From JALOOE01 sp964423545 (GTDB lineage Bacteria > Chloroflexota > Anaerolineae > CG2-30-64-16), in NCBI GenBank assembly GCA_964423545.1, contig CAYRFV010000043.1, positions 1 through 28,035 on the forward strand: a DNA stretch of 28,035 bases, written 5' to 3'. A model generated the notes under the pieces. That model was not told where the DNA came from. It made no database searches and saw nothing but the letters and a program-made list of their open reading frames with translations. Every line of letters starts with the position of its first letter. Position 1 is the stretch's first letter. This document shows, piece after piece, positions 1 to 6,593 of this stretch. A program made the position numbers and the translations under genes.

Positions 1-220
1 TCGGCGGCATGGCCGCCGGTGCAGGCCTGGTGGGCGCGAGGGCGCTCGCCGGCATATCGGGGGCGGGAACGATCCGCTCGACCGGTGCGGCGGTCGCGTC
101 GCCGTCCAGGAGATAGAGCGCGGCGTCACGGGCACCGCGCGGATTGGGCATGCCTCGGGCCAGATAGAGCGCGCCAGCGGGACGGGAGCGCAGCATGGCC
201 TTCGACTGCGAAGCGCGCAT
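1..220 (-). CDS. Unidentified protein, N-terminal part only (runs off the left edge)
   Basis: An open minus-strand frame starts at ATG 220 and stays open to the window edge, giving 73 residues. Codons are strongly G/C at the third position, like the neighbours. Its ATG overlaps the TGA of the upstream dehydrogenase gene as ATGA, so it looks translationally coupled and is the last gene seen of the sugar-transport operon. An ATG at 196 is an alternative start. The visible part begins with a basic stretch, has a central segment rich in Ala, Leu, Arg and Asp, and then turns Ala/Pro-rich. I do not recognise a family, and too little is present to assign a function. Confidence 0.6.
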   Translation of the reverse strand, partial: MRASQSKAMLRSRPAGALYLARGMPNPRGARDAALYLLDGDATAAPVERIVPAPDMPASALAPTRPAPAAMPP

Positions 221-1218
221 CAGGCAATGCGGGCGAACATCTCGGGCGTGATCGGATAGAGGGCCGGCTCACCCGCAAAGAAGCGGCGCAGCTCTTCCAC
301 CGCCAGCTCGCCCATACGGCCGCAATTCTCGATACAGCCCGCGATATGCGGCATCACGACGACGTTCTCCAACCGGCGCAGCGGGCTGTCGGCCGCAGGT
401 GGCTCGGGGTCGGTGACATCGAGGAAGGCGAAGAAACGGCCTCGGCGCAACTGGTCGATCAAGGCGGCTTCATCGATGAGCGATCCGCGCGCGGTGTTGA
501 TCAGCAGGGCATTGTCCTTCATGAGCGCGAGCCGTCCGGCGTCGAGCAGATGGTGCGTCTCGGGCTTCGCCGGGGCATGCAGCGAGACGACGTCTGCTCG
601 CCGCAGCAGCTCGTCGAGCGTCACTTTCTGTGCGCCCAGCGAGGCCGTCTCTTCCGCCGAGATGAACGGATCGTAGACCAGTACACGCACGGCAAACGCC
701 TGGAGCAGCCTGATGACGTGCCGCCCGACATTGCTGGCGCCGATGATCCCCACCTCTTTCCCGAACAGCTCGCGCGCGGGCCACCACGGCGTCTCGCGCC
801 AGCCCCCCTCCCGCACATGCTGCGCCAGGGGCCAGACGCGCTTCATCCCGACGATCATCAGCCCAAGCGTGGTCTCGGCCACATCCACGGCCAACGCCAG
901 ACCGGCGCTGGTCACGCGAACGTTGCGCGCCCATACTGCCTCCGAGACGAAACGCTTGACGCTGCTGCCCATGTGCGCCATCGCCCGCAGGCGCGGCGCG
1001 GCGGCCATCACGTCGGCATCGAGCGGCGCAACCTCCCAACTGGTGATGCAGGCGTCAGCGGGCGGCAGCAGCGCGAGCAAAGCAGATTTGTCCGCTGGCT
1101 GCGACCCGTCGTGATGGATCACGTCGGCGAAGGCGTCCAGCGCCTGCCAGGCGGCCGCACTGAACATGCGCCGGTAGTGCTCCCTGCCGATGGTAATTGC
1201 AACGATCGGTCGGGTCAT
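220..1218 (-). CDS. D-2-hydroxyacid dehydrogenase family protein (NAD-dependent)
   Basis: This 332-residue protein matches the D-isomer 2-hydroxyacid dehydrogenase family (phosphoglycerate dehydrogenase, glyoxylate/hydroxypyruvate reductase). The family interconverts 2-keto acids and D-2-hydroxy acids with NAD(P). The Rossmann motif is at residues 157-165 (GIIG..NVG). An acidic residue in YDP at 183 suggests NAD. The catalytic Arg (NTARG, R244), Glu (DPEP, E272) and His (PHIAG, H291) are all present, so it should be active. The frame is open further upstream, but ATG 1218 is chosen because it overlaps the TGA of the preceding gene (ATGA) and fits the family N-terminus. The substrate is unknown. 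Its place behind a sugar ABC transporter suggests a sugar-derived keto acid. Confidence 0.9.
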   Translation of the reverse strand: MTRPIVAITIGREHYRRMFSAAAWQALDAFADVIHHDGSQPADKSALLALLPPADACITSWEVAPLDADVMAAAPRLRAMAHMGSSVKRFVSEAVWARNVRVTSAGLALAVDVAETTLGLMIVGMKRVWPLAQHVREGGWRETPWWPARELFGKEVGIIGASNVGRHVIRLLQAFAVRVLVYDPFISAEETASLGAQKVTLDELLRRADVVSLHAPAKPETHHLLDAGRLALMKDNALLINTARGSLIDEAALIDQLRRGRFFAFLDVTDPEPPAADSPLRRLENVVVMPHIAGCIENCGRMGELAVEELRRFFAGEPALYPITPEMFARIA

Positions 1219-1814
1219 AATCGAACCGGTCCGGCCGGTGCAGGCGCGGGCCGGACGCGATCGACCGGCTGCACGCGACCGGCCTCGGTTCGCAGCGCGG
1301 CCAGCACCGGCTCGAACTTCGCCAGCAGCGCGGGCTCGGGCCACAGTCGCATGTTGGAGTCCAGCAGCAGCGTGGCGGCCGCGGCGGCCCCGGCGAGCAG
1401 CCGGATCGCCATCTCGAGGTCATCGCGCGCCAGGTCGATCAGGGGTCGGAACTCCTGGAGCAGGCAGGCCGCCTCGATGGACAGGCGTGCCATCTCAACC
1501 GGCATCTGGCACAAGCGTTCCTGCCCCTCCAACGTCTTCCCGGCGGCGCGCAGCGCGGCGAACGCCGTGATCGCCGCACCATCCTCGTCGGTCAACACCA
1601 GCAGCCGGCCGCGAAGGGCTGCAAGCTGCCCCGCGAGGCGCTCAGCAACCGCGCCGTCGGCGGGGCTGGGCGCCAGGGGTGCGTTGATGCGCAGGCACGC
1701 CTCACCCAGGCTGCACGCCAAGGACGCCGAGGCCGCGATGGTGGCGCCGGCCATGGCGTGGCCCTGATCGGCAATGTGCTCAGTGAATTGACGAAGCGTT
1801 TTCTCGGTCAGCAT
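1215..1814 (-). CDS. Cyclodeaminase/cyclohydrolase family protein (FTCD-C/FchA-like)
   Basis: This 199-residue, all-helical, Ala/Leu-rich protein resembles the C-terminal domain of formiminotransferase-cyclodeaminase and the stand-alone methenyl-tetrahydrofolate cyclohydrolase FchA. Matching landmarks are the N-terminal helix with a small-residue loop, a central TDEDGAAITAF segment, a 'P-E-A-L-A' helix (MPVEMARLSIEAA) and the terminal helix with a DLxMA..LL..A..AA....N pattern. The usual Pro-Gly-Gly-Gly-Ser loop near residue 20 is not conserved, so folate binding or activity could differ. A GAGG Shine-Dalgarno site lies just upstream of ATG 1814. It follows the second permease gene after a 51-bp gap and overlaps the dehydrogenase by ATGA. 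Why a folate-type enzyme sits in a sugar-uptake operon is unclear. Confidence 0.72.
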   Translation of the reverse strand: MLTEKTLRQFTEHIADQGHAMAGATIAASASLACSLGEACLRINAPLAPSPADGAVAERLAGQLAALRGRLLVLTDEDGAAITAFAALRAAGKTLEGQERLCQMPVEMARLSIEAACLLQEFRPLIDLARDDLEMAIRLLAGAAAAATLLLDSNMRLWPEPALLAKFEPVLAALRTEAGRVQPVDRVRPAPAPAGPVRL

Positions 1815-1820
1815 TCCTGA

Positions 1821-1863
1821 TCCTCAGTGTTGGCCTTGTCCTCAGTGTTGGCCTTGTCCTCAG
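1821..1863. repeat. 18-bp tandem repeat, 2.4 copies, in the permease-cyclodeaminase gap
   Basis: The unit TCCTCAGTGTTGGCCTTG occurs at 1821-1838 and 1839-1856, and the next 7 bases start a third copy. It fills almost the whole 51-bp gap between the permease stop and the cyclodeaminase start. The unit length is a multiple of three. Confidence 0.9.
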
Positions 1864-1865
1864 CC

Positions 1866-2840
1866 CTAACCTTTGACCGCGCCTTCGACCATCGCGCGGA
1901 AGAAACTGCGGCGCGCAACCAGGAAGACGAGCACCATCGGCAGGGCGATGACGACACAGGCCGCGGCAACAGCCTGGGCGTTGATGAGGTTCTGGCCCAA
2001 GAAGTCATACATGCCGAACATGGCCGGCTTGAGCTCGTTCTTGGTGATCAGCAAGTACCCCGCGATGAACTCGTTCCAGACACCGACGAAGGTGAGCAGA
2101 AAGACTGCAGTCAGTCCGGGCGTAGCCAGCGGCGCAATGATGCGCACCAGCCCGCCGATCGCGCTGCAGCCGTCGATCAGTGCGGCTTCCTCCAGCTCGC
2201 GCGGGATGGCGTCGAAGAAGCCCTTGGCGATCCAGACGCTCATCGGCAGGTAGAAGCCGGTATAGACGATCATGATGAAAACGCGATCGTTGTAGATGCC
2301 CTCAGCGACGTGGCGGATCGACGCGCCCATCTGATAGAGCGCCAGAAGGTTCGTCAGGAGCGGCACCCCTGTGATGGCGAGAATGGCGATCATCAGCGCA
2401 TCGTGCCCGCGGAACCGATAGCGAGAGAAGGCATAGCCGGACAGGCTCGCCAGGAACATGACGATCAGGGCTGTGCCGACGGCGTACAGCACGGTGTTGG
2501 GCAAGTAAGTATTGAGCATCCGGCCCATCAACGCAAATCCCAAGGGCGCTGCCGGGTCGGGCATGGGCAGCACCACGCGCTCATAGCCCTCGATCGACCA
2601 ACGGCACGCCCTCAGGTCGAAGCTCGACGTGGGCGTGTCGCAGGGAAAGAGCACCGGCGGCTTGCGCGTCACATCTTCCTCGCGCTTCAACGAGATCAAC
2701 ACCGTAGTCGCAATGGGAACCAATGCCACGAAGATGACGACGATCAGCGCTGCGTTGGTCAGAAAGCCTTCTCGCGTCTTGCGCGAGACCGTGAATGCCT
2801 CTGTGGTGTCGGGGAGCAGCGGTTCTGCAGGTGTCTGCAT
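1866..2840 (-). CDS. Sugar ABC transporter permease, MalG/UgpE type
   Basis: This 324-residue integral membrane protein has about six hydrophobic segments and the cytoplasmic EAA loop of binding-protein-dependent transporters (ELEEAALIDGCS...G...IIAPLATPG). It is the second permease of a carbohydrate uptake-1 type importer. ATG 2840 is chosen because AAAGGAG lies 8 bases upstream and it starts one base past the stop of the MalF-type gene. The long cytoplasmic/periplasmic segment after the first membrane helix (about residues 50-100) contains several Cys and Arg residues. No ATPase gene is nearby, as is common for these operons, which share an MsmK/UgpC-type ATPase encoded elsewhere. Confidence 0.94.
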   Translation of the reverse strand: MQTPAEPLLPDTTEAFTVSRKTREGFLTNAALIVVIFVALVPIATTVLISLKREEDVTRKPPVLFPCDTPTSSFDLRACRWSIEGYERVVLPMPDPAAPLGFALMGRMLNTYLPNTVLYAVGTALIVMFLASLSGYAFSRYRFRGHDALMIAILAITGVPLLTNLLALYQMGASIRHVAEGIYNDRVFIMIVYTGFYLPMSVWIAKGFFDAIPRELEEAALIDGCSAIGGLVRIIAPLATPGLTAVFLLTFVGVWNEFIAGYLLITKNELKPAMFGMYDFLGQNLINAQAVAAACVVIALPMVLVFLVARRSFFRAMVEGAVKG

Positions 2841-2841
2841 T

Positions 2842-3813
2842 TCAGATGCTCCTTTGCTGTACACGGGTGATGCGCAGCGTGCCCGCAATCAGAGACAGAT
2901 TGATCACGGCCAGCAACAAGGCCAGGGCGGCTGCCCTGCCGAAGTCCAGCGACACCCAGCCGATCGAGTACAGCAGGTAGCTGAGCACGTGGGTCGAAGT
3001 ACCCGGCCCGCCGCCGGTGAGGCTGAACACCATGCCGATGCCGTTGATTCCGCCGAGCGTCAGGCTGAAGAGCGCTACGACCATGGTCGGCAGAATCAGG
3101 GGGATGGTGATATGGCGGATGGTCTGCCAGGTGCCGGCGCCGTCGATACGACTGCTCTCAAGCACCTCGTTCGAGACCGTCTGCAGCGCGGCCAGCAGCA
3201 GCAGGGTGGTGAAAGGCAGCGCACGCCAGGCGGCGGCCAGGATCAGATAGATCATGGCCGGCGAAGGCGGAAAGGGGAAGTCGCCGACCCACGGCCGCGC
3301 GGCATCCGCCGTCAACACGGAGAGGCCCCTGGGCGGAAAGAGCGCCGGATTCTGCAGGACGCCGGAGAAGAGACCGTAGTCCGGCAGCACCAGGAGCCGG
3401 AACACCACGCCGGCGATGATGTCGGCGAGAATCCACGGGATGAAGAGCAAAGTGATGTAGAGGCCCGACAGGCGGGACTTCCGGTTGAGCAAGAGGGCAA
3501 TGACGAAGGCCAGGATCAGGGTCAGCCCTGCATACCCTACCAGGAAGATCAGCGTATGTCCGGCGCTTTCGCCCAACGCTGACGAGCCCAACAGGATCTC
3601 GAAGTTTCTGAGTCCGACGAACTCCCAACCGTCCGGCTGGCGTTCTTGCACGCTCAGGATCAGCGTGTAGAAGATGGGATAGACCTGGATGGCGAGCAAC
3701 ACCACGATGGTCGGCAAGATCAGCCAAAACGGCAGCCAGTTGCGACGGCGCCGCGTTCTGGCCTTCTTCGCTCTGTGACTGCGGGAGGGGAGGGTGACCG
3801 CAGAGTGGTCCAT
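2842..3813 (-). CDS. Sugar ABC transporter permease, MalF/UgpA type
   Basis: This 323-residue protein has a basic cytoplasmic N-terminus (about 26 residues), then a hydrophobic helix and five or more further membrane segments. The EAA loop is visible as VLESSRIDGAGTWQTIRHIT followed by IPLILP. It would form the transmembrane channel together with the MalG-type partner immediately downstream; the two genes are separated by one base. AAGGAG about 10 bases before ATG 3813 supports the start. It follows the binding-protein gene after a 391-bp gap that holds the hairpin array. The specificity is probably a mono- or oligosaccharide but cannot be read from sequence. Confidence 0.94.
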   Translation of the reverse strand: MDHSAVTLPSRSHRAKKARTRRRRNWLPFWLILPTIVVLLAIQVYPIFYTLILSVQERQPDGWEFVGLRNFEILLGSSALGESAGHTLIFLVGYAGLTLILAFVIALLLNRKSRLSGLYITLLFIPWILADIIAGVVFRLLVLPDYGLFSGVLQNPALFPPRGLSVLTADAARPWVGDFPFPPSPAMIYLILAAAWRALPFTTLLLLAALQTVSNEVLESSRIDGAGTWQTIRHITIPLILPTMVVALFSLTLGGINGIGMVFSLTGGGPGTSTHVLSYLLYSIGWVSLDFGRAAALALLLAVINLSLIAGTLRITRVQQRSI

Positions 3814-3935
3814 GAGACGGGTGATCTCCTTTTCCGGAAGAACAGGGCACGGATGCGTGTGCCTCGTACAGGCACGCGGCGTGCGCTGGGACGGTCAAAC
3901 AGGAGAAACAACACGGAGCCGCATCGGATGTAACA

Positions 3936-4082
3936 CAAGCCGCCGGCTTGTCGTTACGTCAGCAGGCGCAAGCCAGCGGCTTGGCGTTACGTCAGCAGGC
4001 GCAAGCCAGCGGCTTGGCGTTACGTCAGCAGGCGCAAGCCAGCGGCTTGGCGTTGCGTCAGCAGGCGCAAGCCAGCGGCTTG
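3936..4082. repeat. Array of five identical hairpins at 33-bp pitch between binding-protein and permease genes
   Basis: Perfect 6-bp stems with 3-base loops lie at 3936-3950 (CAAGCCGCCGGCTTG) and at 3969-3983, 4002-4016, 4035-4049 and 4068-4082 (each CAAGCCAGCGGCTTG). Spacers of 18 bp are near identical (TACGTCAGCAGG core; the last has G for A). The array is in the 391-bp gap (3814-4204), which contains no convincing gene. A further single imperfect hairpin lies at 3856-3878. The position matches that of REP-type elements that stabilise the upstream mRNA so that more binding protein than permease is made. That role is inference. The plus-strand frame through the array is open only because 33 is divisible by three. 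Confidence 0.95.
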
Positions 4083-4204
4083 CGATACAGATTCAGTACA
4101 GGGTGGGAAGGCGAACGGGGCCGCGGCAAGACACGCCCAACTCGCCTTCCCAGCAAAGCACCCTCTTCCTTCGACCGCACTCAGGATGGTTCAGCCGGCG
4201 AGTA

Positions 4205-5686
4205 TCACTTGACCGTCTTGTTGAACTCGTCCTGCGCCTTCTGCAGCTCGGTGGCGATGTCGGCCTTGGGATCGGTCTTGATCAGCTTGTAGATCGCGTT
4301 CATGACCGCTGTCTTGGCGCCGGTCACGTTGACGACAGTCGGCCACGCGATTTTACAGTCGCTGGCCGAGGCGACGGCGATGGCCTGCTTGTAGAACGGC
4401 GTCTGGAACTCAGGCAGCGCCGCAACCGACTTGAGCACCGGCAGACCGCCGCCCGGGCCCATCACGTAGATCGGATTCTGCTTGGCCGAAAGGGTCCAGT
4501 TGATGAACTCCTTGGCGCCGTCCGGATTCTTTGCGCCCGTGGGAATGGCCAGCGTTGCGACGCCGGTGCCACACCCCGGCTGCTTGCCCGGCGCTGCAGG
4601 GAAGGGGGCCAGAATCACGTCGCCGGCCGCAATCGCGTCGAGCATATCGTTCTCGTTCTTCTTCTCGTACTTCTTGCCGTTCGGAGCGGTGAGAGGGTTC
4701 ATGTAGCGGTAGCCGAAGAGGCCGGTCGGGATTGCGCCGGCCGAGTTGTCCTTGAACGCCTCTTCCTCCTGGAAGTTGCCGGCGAACGCGATCTCGGGCA
4801 CGTAACCCTTCTGCACCATCTCGCGAAGCCAGGCAACTGCAGCCACATTCTCGGGGGTGTTCAGCTTCAGCTTGCCGTTGCCGTCGTCGTAGCCGCCGCC
4901 GAAGGAGGTGATGGCCTGGAAGATCGCACGGTTCGCACCGTCGCCGTTGAAGGCGGTCGAGCCGAAGAAGGTCAACGCGTACTTGTTCTCCTTCTTGAGC
5001 CGCTCGGCCTCTTTGAGCATCTCATCCGTGGTCTTGGGGAAGCCGTTGGGGAAACGATCCTTCCAGACAAACACCTGCGAGGGTCGATTGGCCGTCGGAA
5101 TGCAGACCAGCTTGCCCTCGGCATTGGTGCAGGCTTTCAGTGCGCTGGGGTCCATCTCGGAATACCACTTCTGCGCCTTGGCCCACTCCGTCAAGTCCTG
5201 CACCGCACCGTTCTTGGACAGGTTGCTGACCGAGCTGTTCCCGATCTCAACGATATCCGGGACTTCAGCCTTGGCCTGCACGGCCGCGACGAGCTTGGCT
5301 TCGAGACGATCCCACGGGGTGAACTGGTTCTCCCAGACGTACTTGCCCTCGTACTCCTTGTTGAAGACCGGGATGTTCTTGCGCAGGTATTCGTTGCCCA
5401 CGCGCTCATCGGCCTTGGGATCCACGTTGCCCTGGTCATACTGGAACCAGGAGACGATCTTCTTGGCCGGAACCGCCGTGGCGGCGGGCGCCACCGTAAC
5501 CTGCTTCTCGACGACCTTCTCGACTGGCTTCTCCACGATCTGGGTCGCAACCTTCTCGACCACTTTCTCCTGCGTGACAACCTGCGTCACAACCTTCTCA
5601 ACCACCTGGGGCGTCGGCGCCGCGCACGCGGCGAGCGCCAGGACGACAATCGCCAGCAAGGCGATCAGTGCAAAACGAGCCTTCAT
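4205..5686 (-). CDS. Extracellular solute-binding lipoprotein of a sugar ABC transporter (family 1)
   Basis: This 493-residue protein has a type II signal peptide with lipobox ALAAC (lipidated Cys21). A low-complexity linker follows at about residues 27-66, made of repeated VVEKV/VTQ/VEKPVEK units, and probably acts as an extended stalk from the membrane. The rest is a typical family 1 binding protein: W/Y-rich start, VPDIVEIGNSSV-type segment near 145, FINWTLSAKQ near 410 and a Lys/Glu-rich C-terminus. It should capture a carbohydrate for the two permeases downstream. AAGGAG lies 8-9 bases before ATG 5686. The linker style is the main phylum clue in the window. The 105-bp gap to the regulator has no clear promoter of its own. 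Confidence 0.95.
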   Translation of the reverse strand: MKARFALIALLAIVVLALAACAAPTPQVVEKVVTQVVTQEKVVEKVATQIVEKPVEKVVEKQVTVAPAATAVPAKKIVSWFQYDQGNVDPKADERVGNEYLRKNIPVFNKEYEGKYVWENQFTPWDRLEAKLVAAVQAKAEVPDIVEIGNSSVSNLSKNGAVQDLTEWAKAQKWYSEMDPSALKACTNAEGKLVCIPTANRPSQVFVWKDRFPNGFPKTTDEMLKEAERLKKENKYALTFFGSTAFNGDGANRAIFQAITSFGGGYDDGNGKLKLNTPENVAAVAWLREMVQKGYVPEIAFAGNFQEEEAFKDNSAGAIPTGLFGYRYMNPLTAPNGKKYEKKNENDMLDAIAAGDVILAPFPAAPGKQPGCGTGVATLAIPTGAKNPDGAKEFINWTLSAKQNPIYVMGPGGGLPVLKSVAALPEFQTPFYKQAIAVASASDCKIAWPTVVNVTGAKTAVMNAIYKLIKTDPKADIATELQKAQDEFNKTVK

Positions 5687-5791
5687 CGATGTCTCTCCTT
5701 CAGGGTGTGGTGTAAGTATGCCGGGGTGGAACGCTGACCAGGAACCGCCTTCAATTAAGTCGCGTGCGATACCTAACCTCCTTTCGTTGCG

Positions 5792-6328
5792 TCACAGCAC
5801 GGGCGGGGTGACGCAGCAGATCACCTCCAAATCGTCGCCATCCAACGCTGCAAACTCGCGCAGAGAGCGGCCCTCGTAGCTGATGCTGTCGCCGGGACCC
5901 AGGGCATAGGTTTGATCCTCGACGGTGATCGAAAGCCGTCCGCGCAACACGTACATCACCTCGTCGGTGGGCTTGGACAAGCGCTCGGCGATCCGCCGGC
6001 TCCCCGGCTGCACATGAATCAGCAGCGCCATCAGTTGGCCGTTCAGGTTGCGAGACAAAAGCTCGTAGCAGATCTCGTCGTCGCAGATGTCCAGCCTGGG
6101 GCGCTCGCCTGCACGGATGATCGGGCTGGGCTGCCGCGCGCCGTTCAGAAACGCGAACATCGGCACTTCCAGGGCCGTCGCGATGCGCTGCAGGGAGGCC
6201 AGGGAGAGAGAACACTGGTTGTTCTCGACCTGGCTGAGGAAGCTGGCTGTCAGGTTCGTGCGGGCGCCGAGCTGGCGCAGGGTGTAGCCCAACTCTTTGC
6301 GTCGTTGGCGGATATGCTCGCCGACCAT
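5792..6328 (-). CDS. XRE-family transcriptional regulator with C-terminal cupin domain
   Basis: This 178-residue protein has an N-terminal Cro/C1-type helix-turn-helix (about residues 5-60: IRQRRKELGYTLRQLG ... SFLSQVENN). A cupin beta-barrel follows at about 105-175, with the ...GSRR...EVMYVLRGRLSI...Y.LGPGDSI... pattern that binds a small ligand in this family. ATG 6328 is chosen over upstream ATGs because CGGAGGG sits about 9 bases before it and the helix-turn-helix begins at once. It is the first gene after the promoter at 6381-6409, so it probably controls the sugar-transport operon and itself. Direct repeats at 6415-6435 are candidate operators. The inducer is unknown. Confidence 0.93.
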   Translation of the reverse strand: MVGEHIRQRRKELGYTLRQLGARTNLTASFLSQVENNQCSLSLASLQRIATALEVPMFAFLNGARQPSPIIRAGERPRLDICDDEICYELLSRNLNGQLMALLIHVQPGSRRIAERLSKPTDEVMYVLRGRLSITVEDQTYALGPGDSISYEGRSLREFAALDGDDLEVICCVTPPVL

Positions 6329-6380
6329 GCGATTGCGCCCTCCGGGATATTCAAACTCTCTACAGCCCGTGGATAGAGCG

Positions 6381-6409
6381 AGCATATCACAGTTCAGACC
6401 CCTTGTCAA
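6381..6409 (-). promoter_or_regulatory. Sigma-70-type promoter of the regulator/sugar-transport operon
   Basis: Read on the minus strand, a perfect TTGACA (6404-6409) is followed after exactly 17 bases by TATGCT (6381-6386). Transcription would start near 6374, leaving a leader of about 46 bases with a Shine-Dalgarno site before ATG 6328. It is the best promoter match in the window. Confidence 0.85.
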
Positions 6410-6414
6410 GCATT

Positions 6415-6435
6415 ACTTAACGACAAGACTTAACG
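6415..6435. promoter_or_regulatory. Candidate operator: two direct repeats just upstream of the -35 box
   Basis: ACTTAACG occurs at 6415-6422 and again at 6428-6435, separated by ACAAG, so the centres are 13 bp apart. On the minus strand the sites lie directly upstream of the TTGACA box. Such a position suits an activator or an autoregulating XRE protein. The link to the adjacent regulator is inference. Confidence 0.45.
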
Positions 6436-6477
6436 CTGCGCAGCGATCCCGGGGGCGCAACGAGGGCTGGAGCCGGC

Positions 6478-6591
6478 GCATGACATCCCTTGCTTGCGCC
6501 TCGACCGCAGCGGAGCATCGACGTCGTCGAGGGCGGTCTCGATGACGCGTACAGCATGACATCCCTTGCTTGCGCCTCGACCGCCGCGGAG
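6478..6591. repeat. Pair of 38-bp direct repeats between the regulator promoter and the GH31 gene
   Basis: The sequence starting GCATGACATCCCTTGCTTGC occurs at 6478-6515 and 6554-6591 with one mismatch, offset by 76 bp. The second copy ends two bases before the GH31 stop codon. The stretch between the copies contains an inverted pair CCTCGAC (6499-6505) / GTCGAGG (6526-6532). The 265-bp gap 6329-6593 otherwise holds only the promoter and operator of the regulator. The repeats may be part of the 3' end structure of the GH31 operon or remnants of a small element. Confidence 0.85.
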
Positions 6592-6593
6592 GC

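Noticed and set aside
3936..4082. A CRISPR array or a repeat protein (LRQQAQASGLA repeats) on the plus strand
   Set aside because: The spacers are identical, not unique, so it is not CRISPR. The protein frame is open only because the unit is 33 bp, and there is no ribosome site or family.
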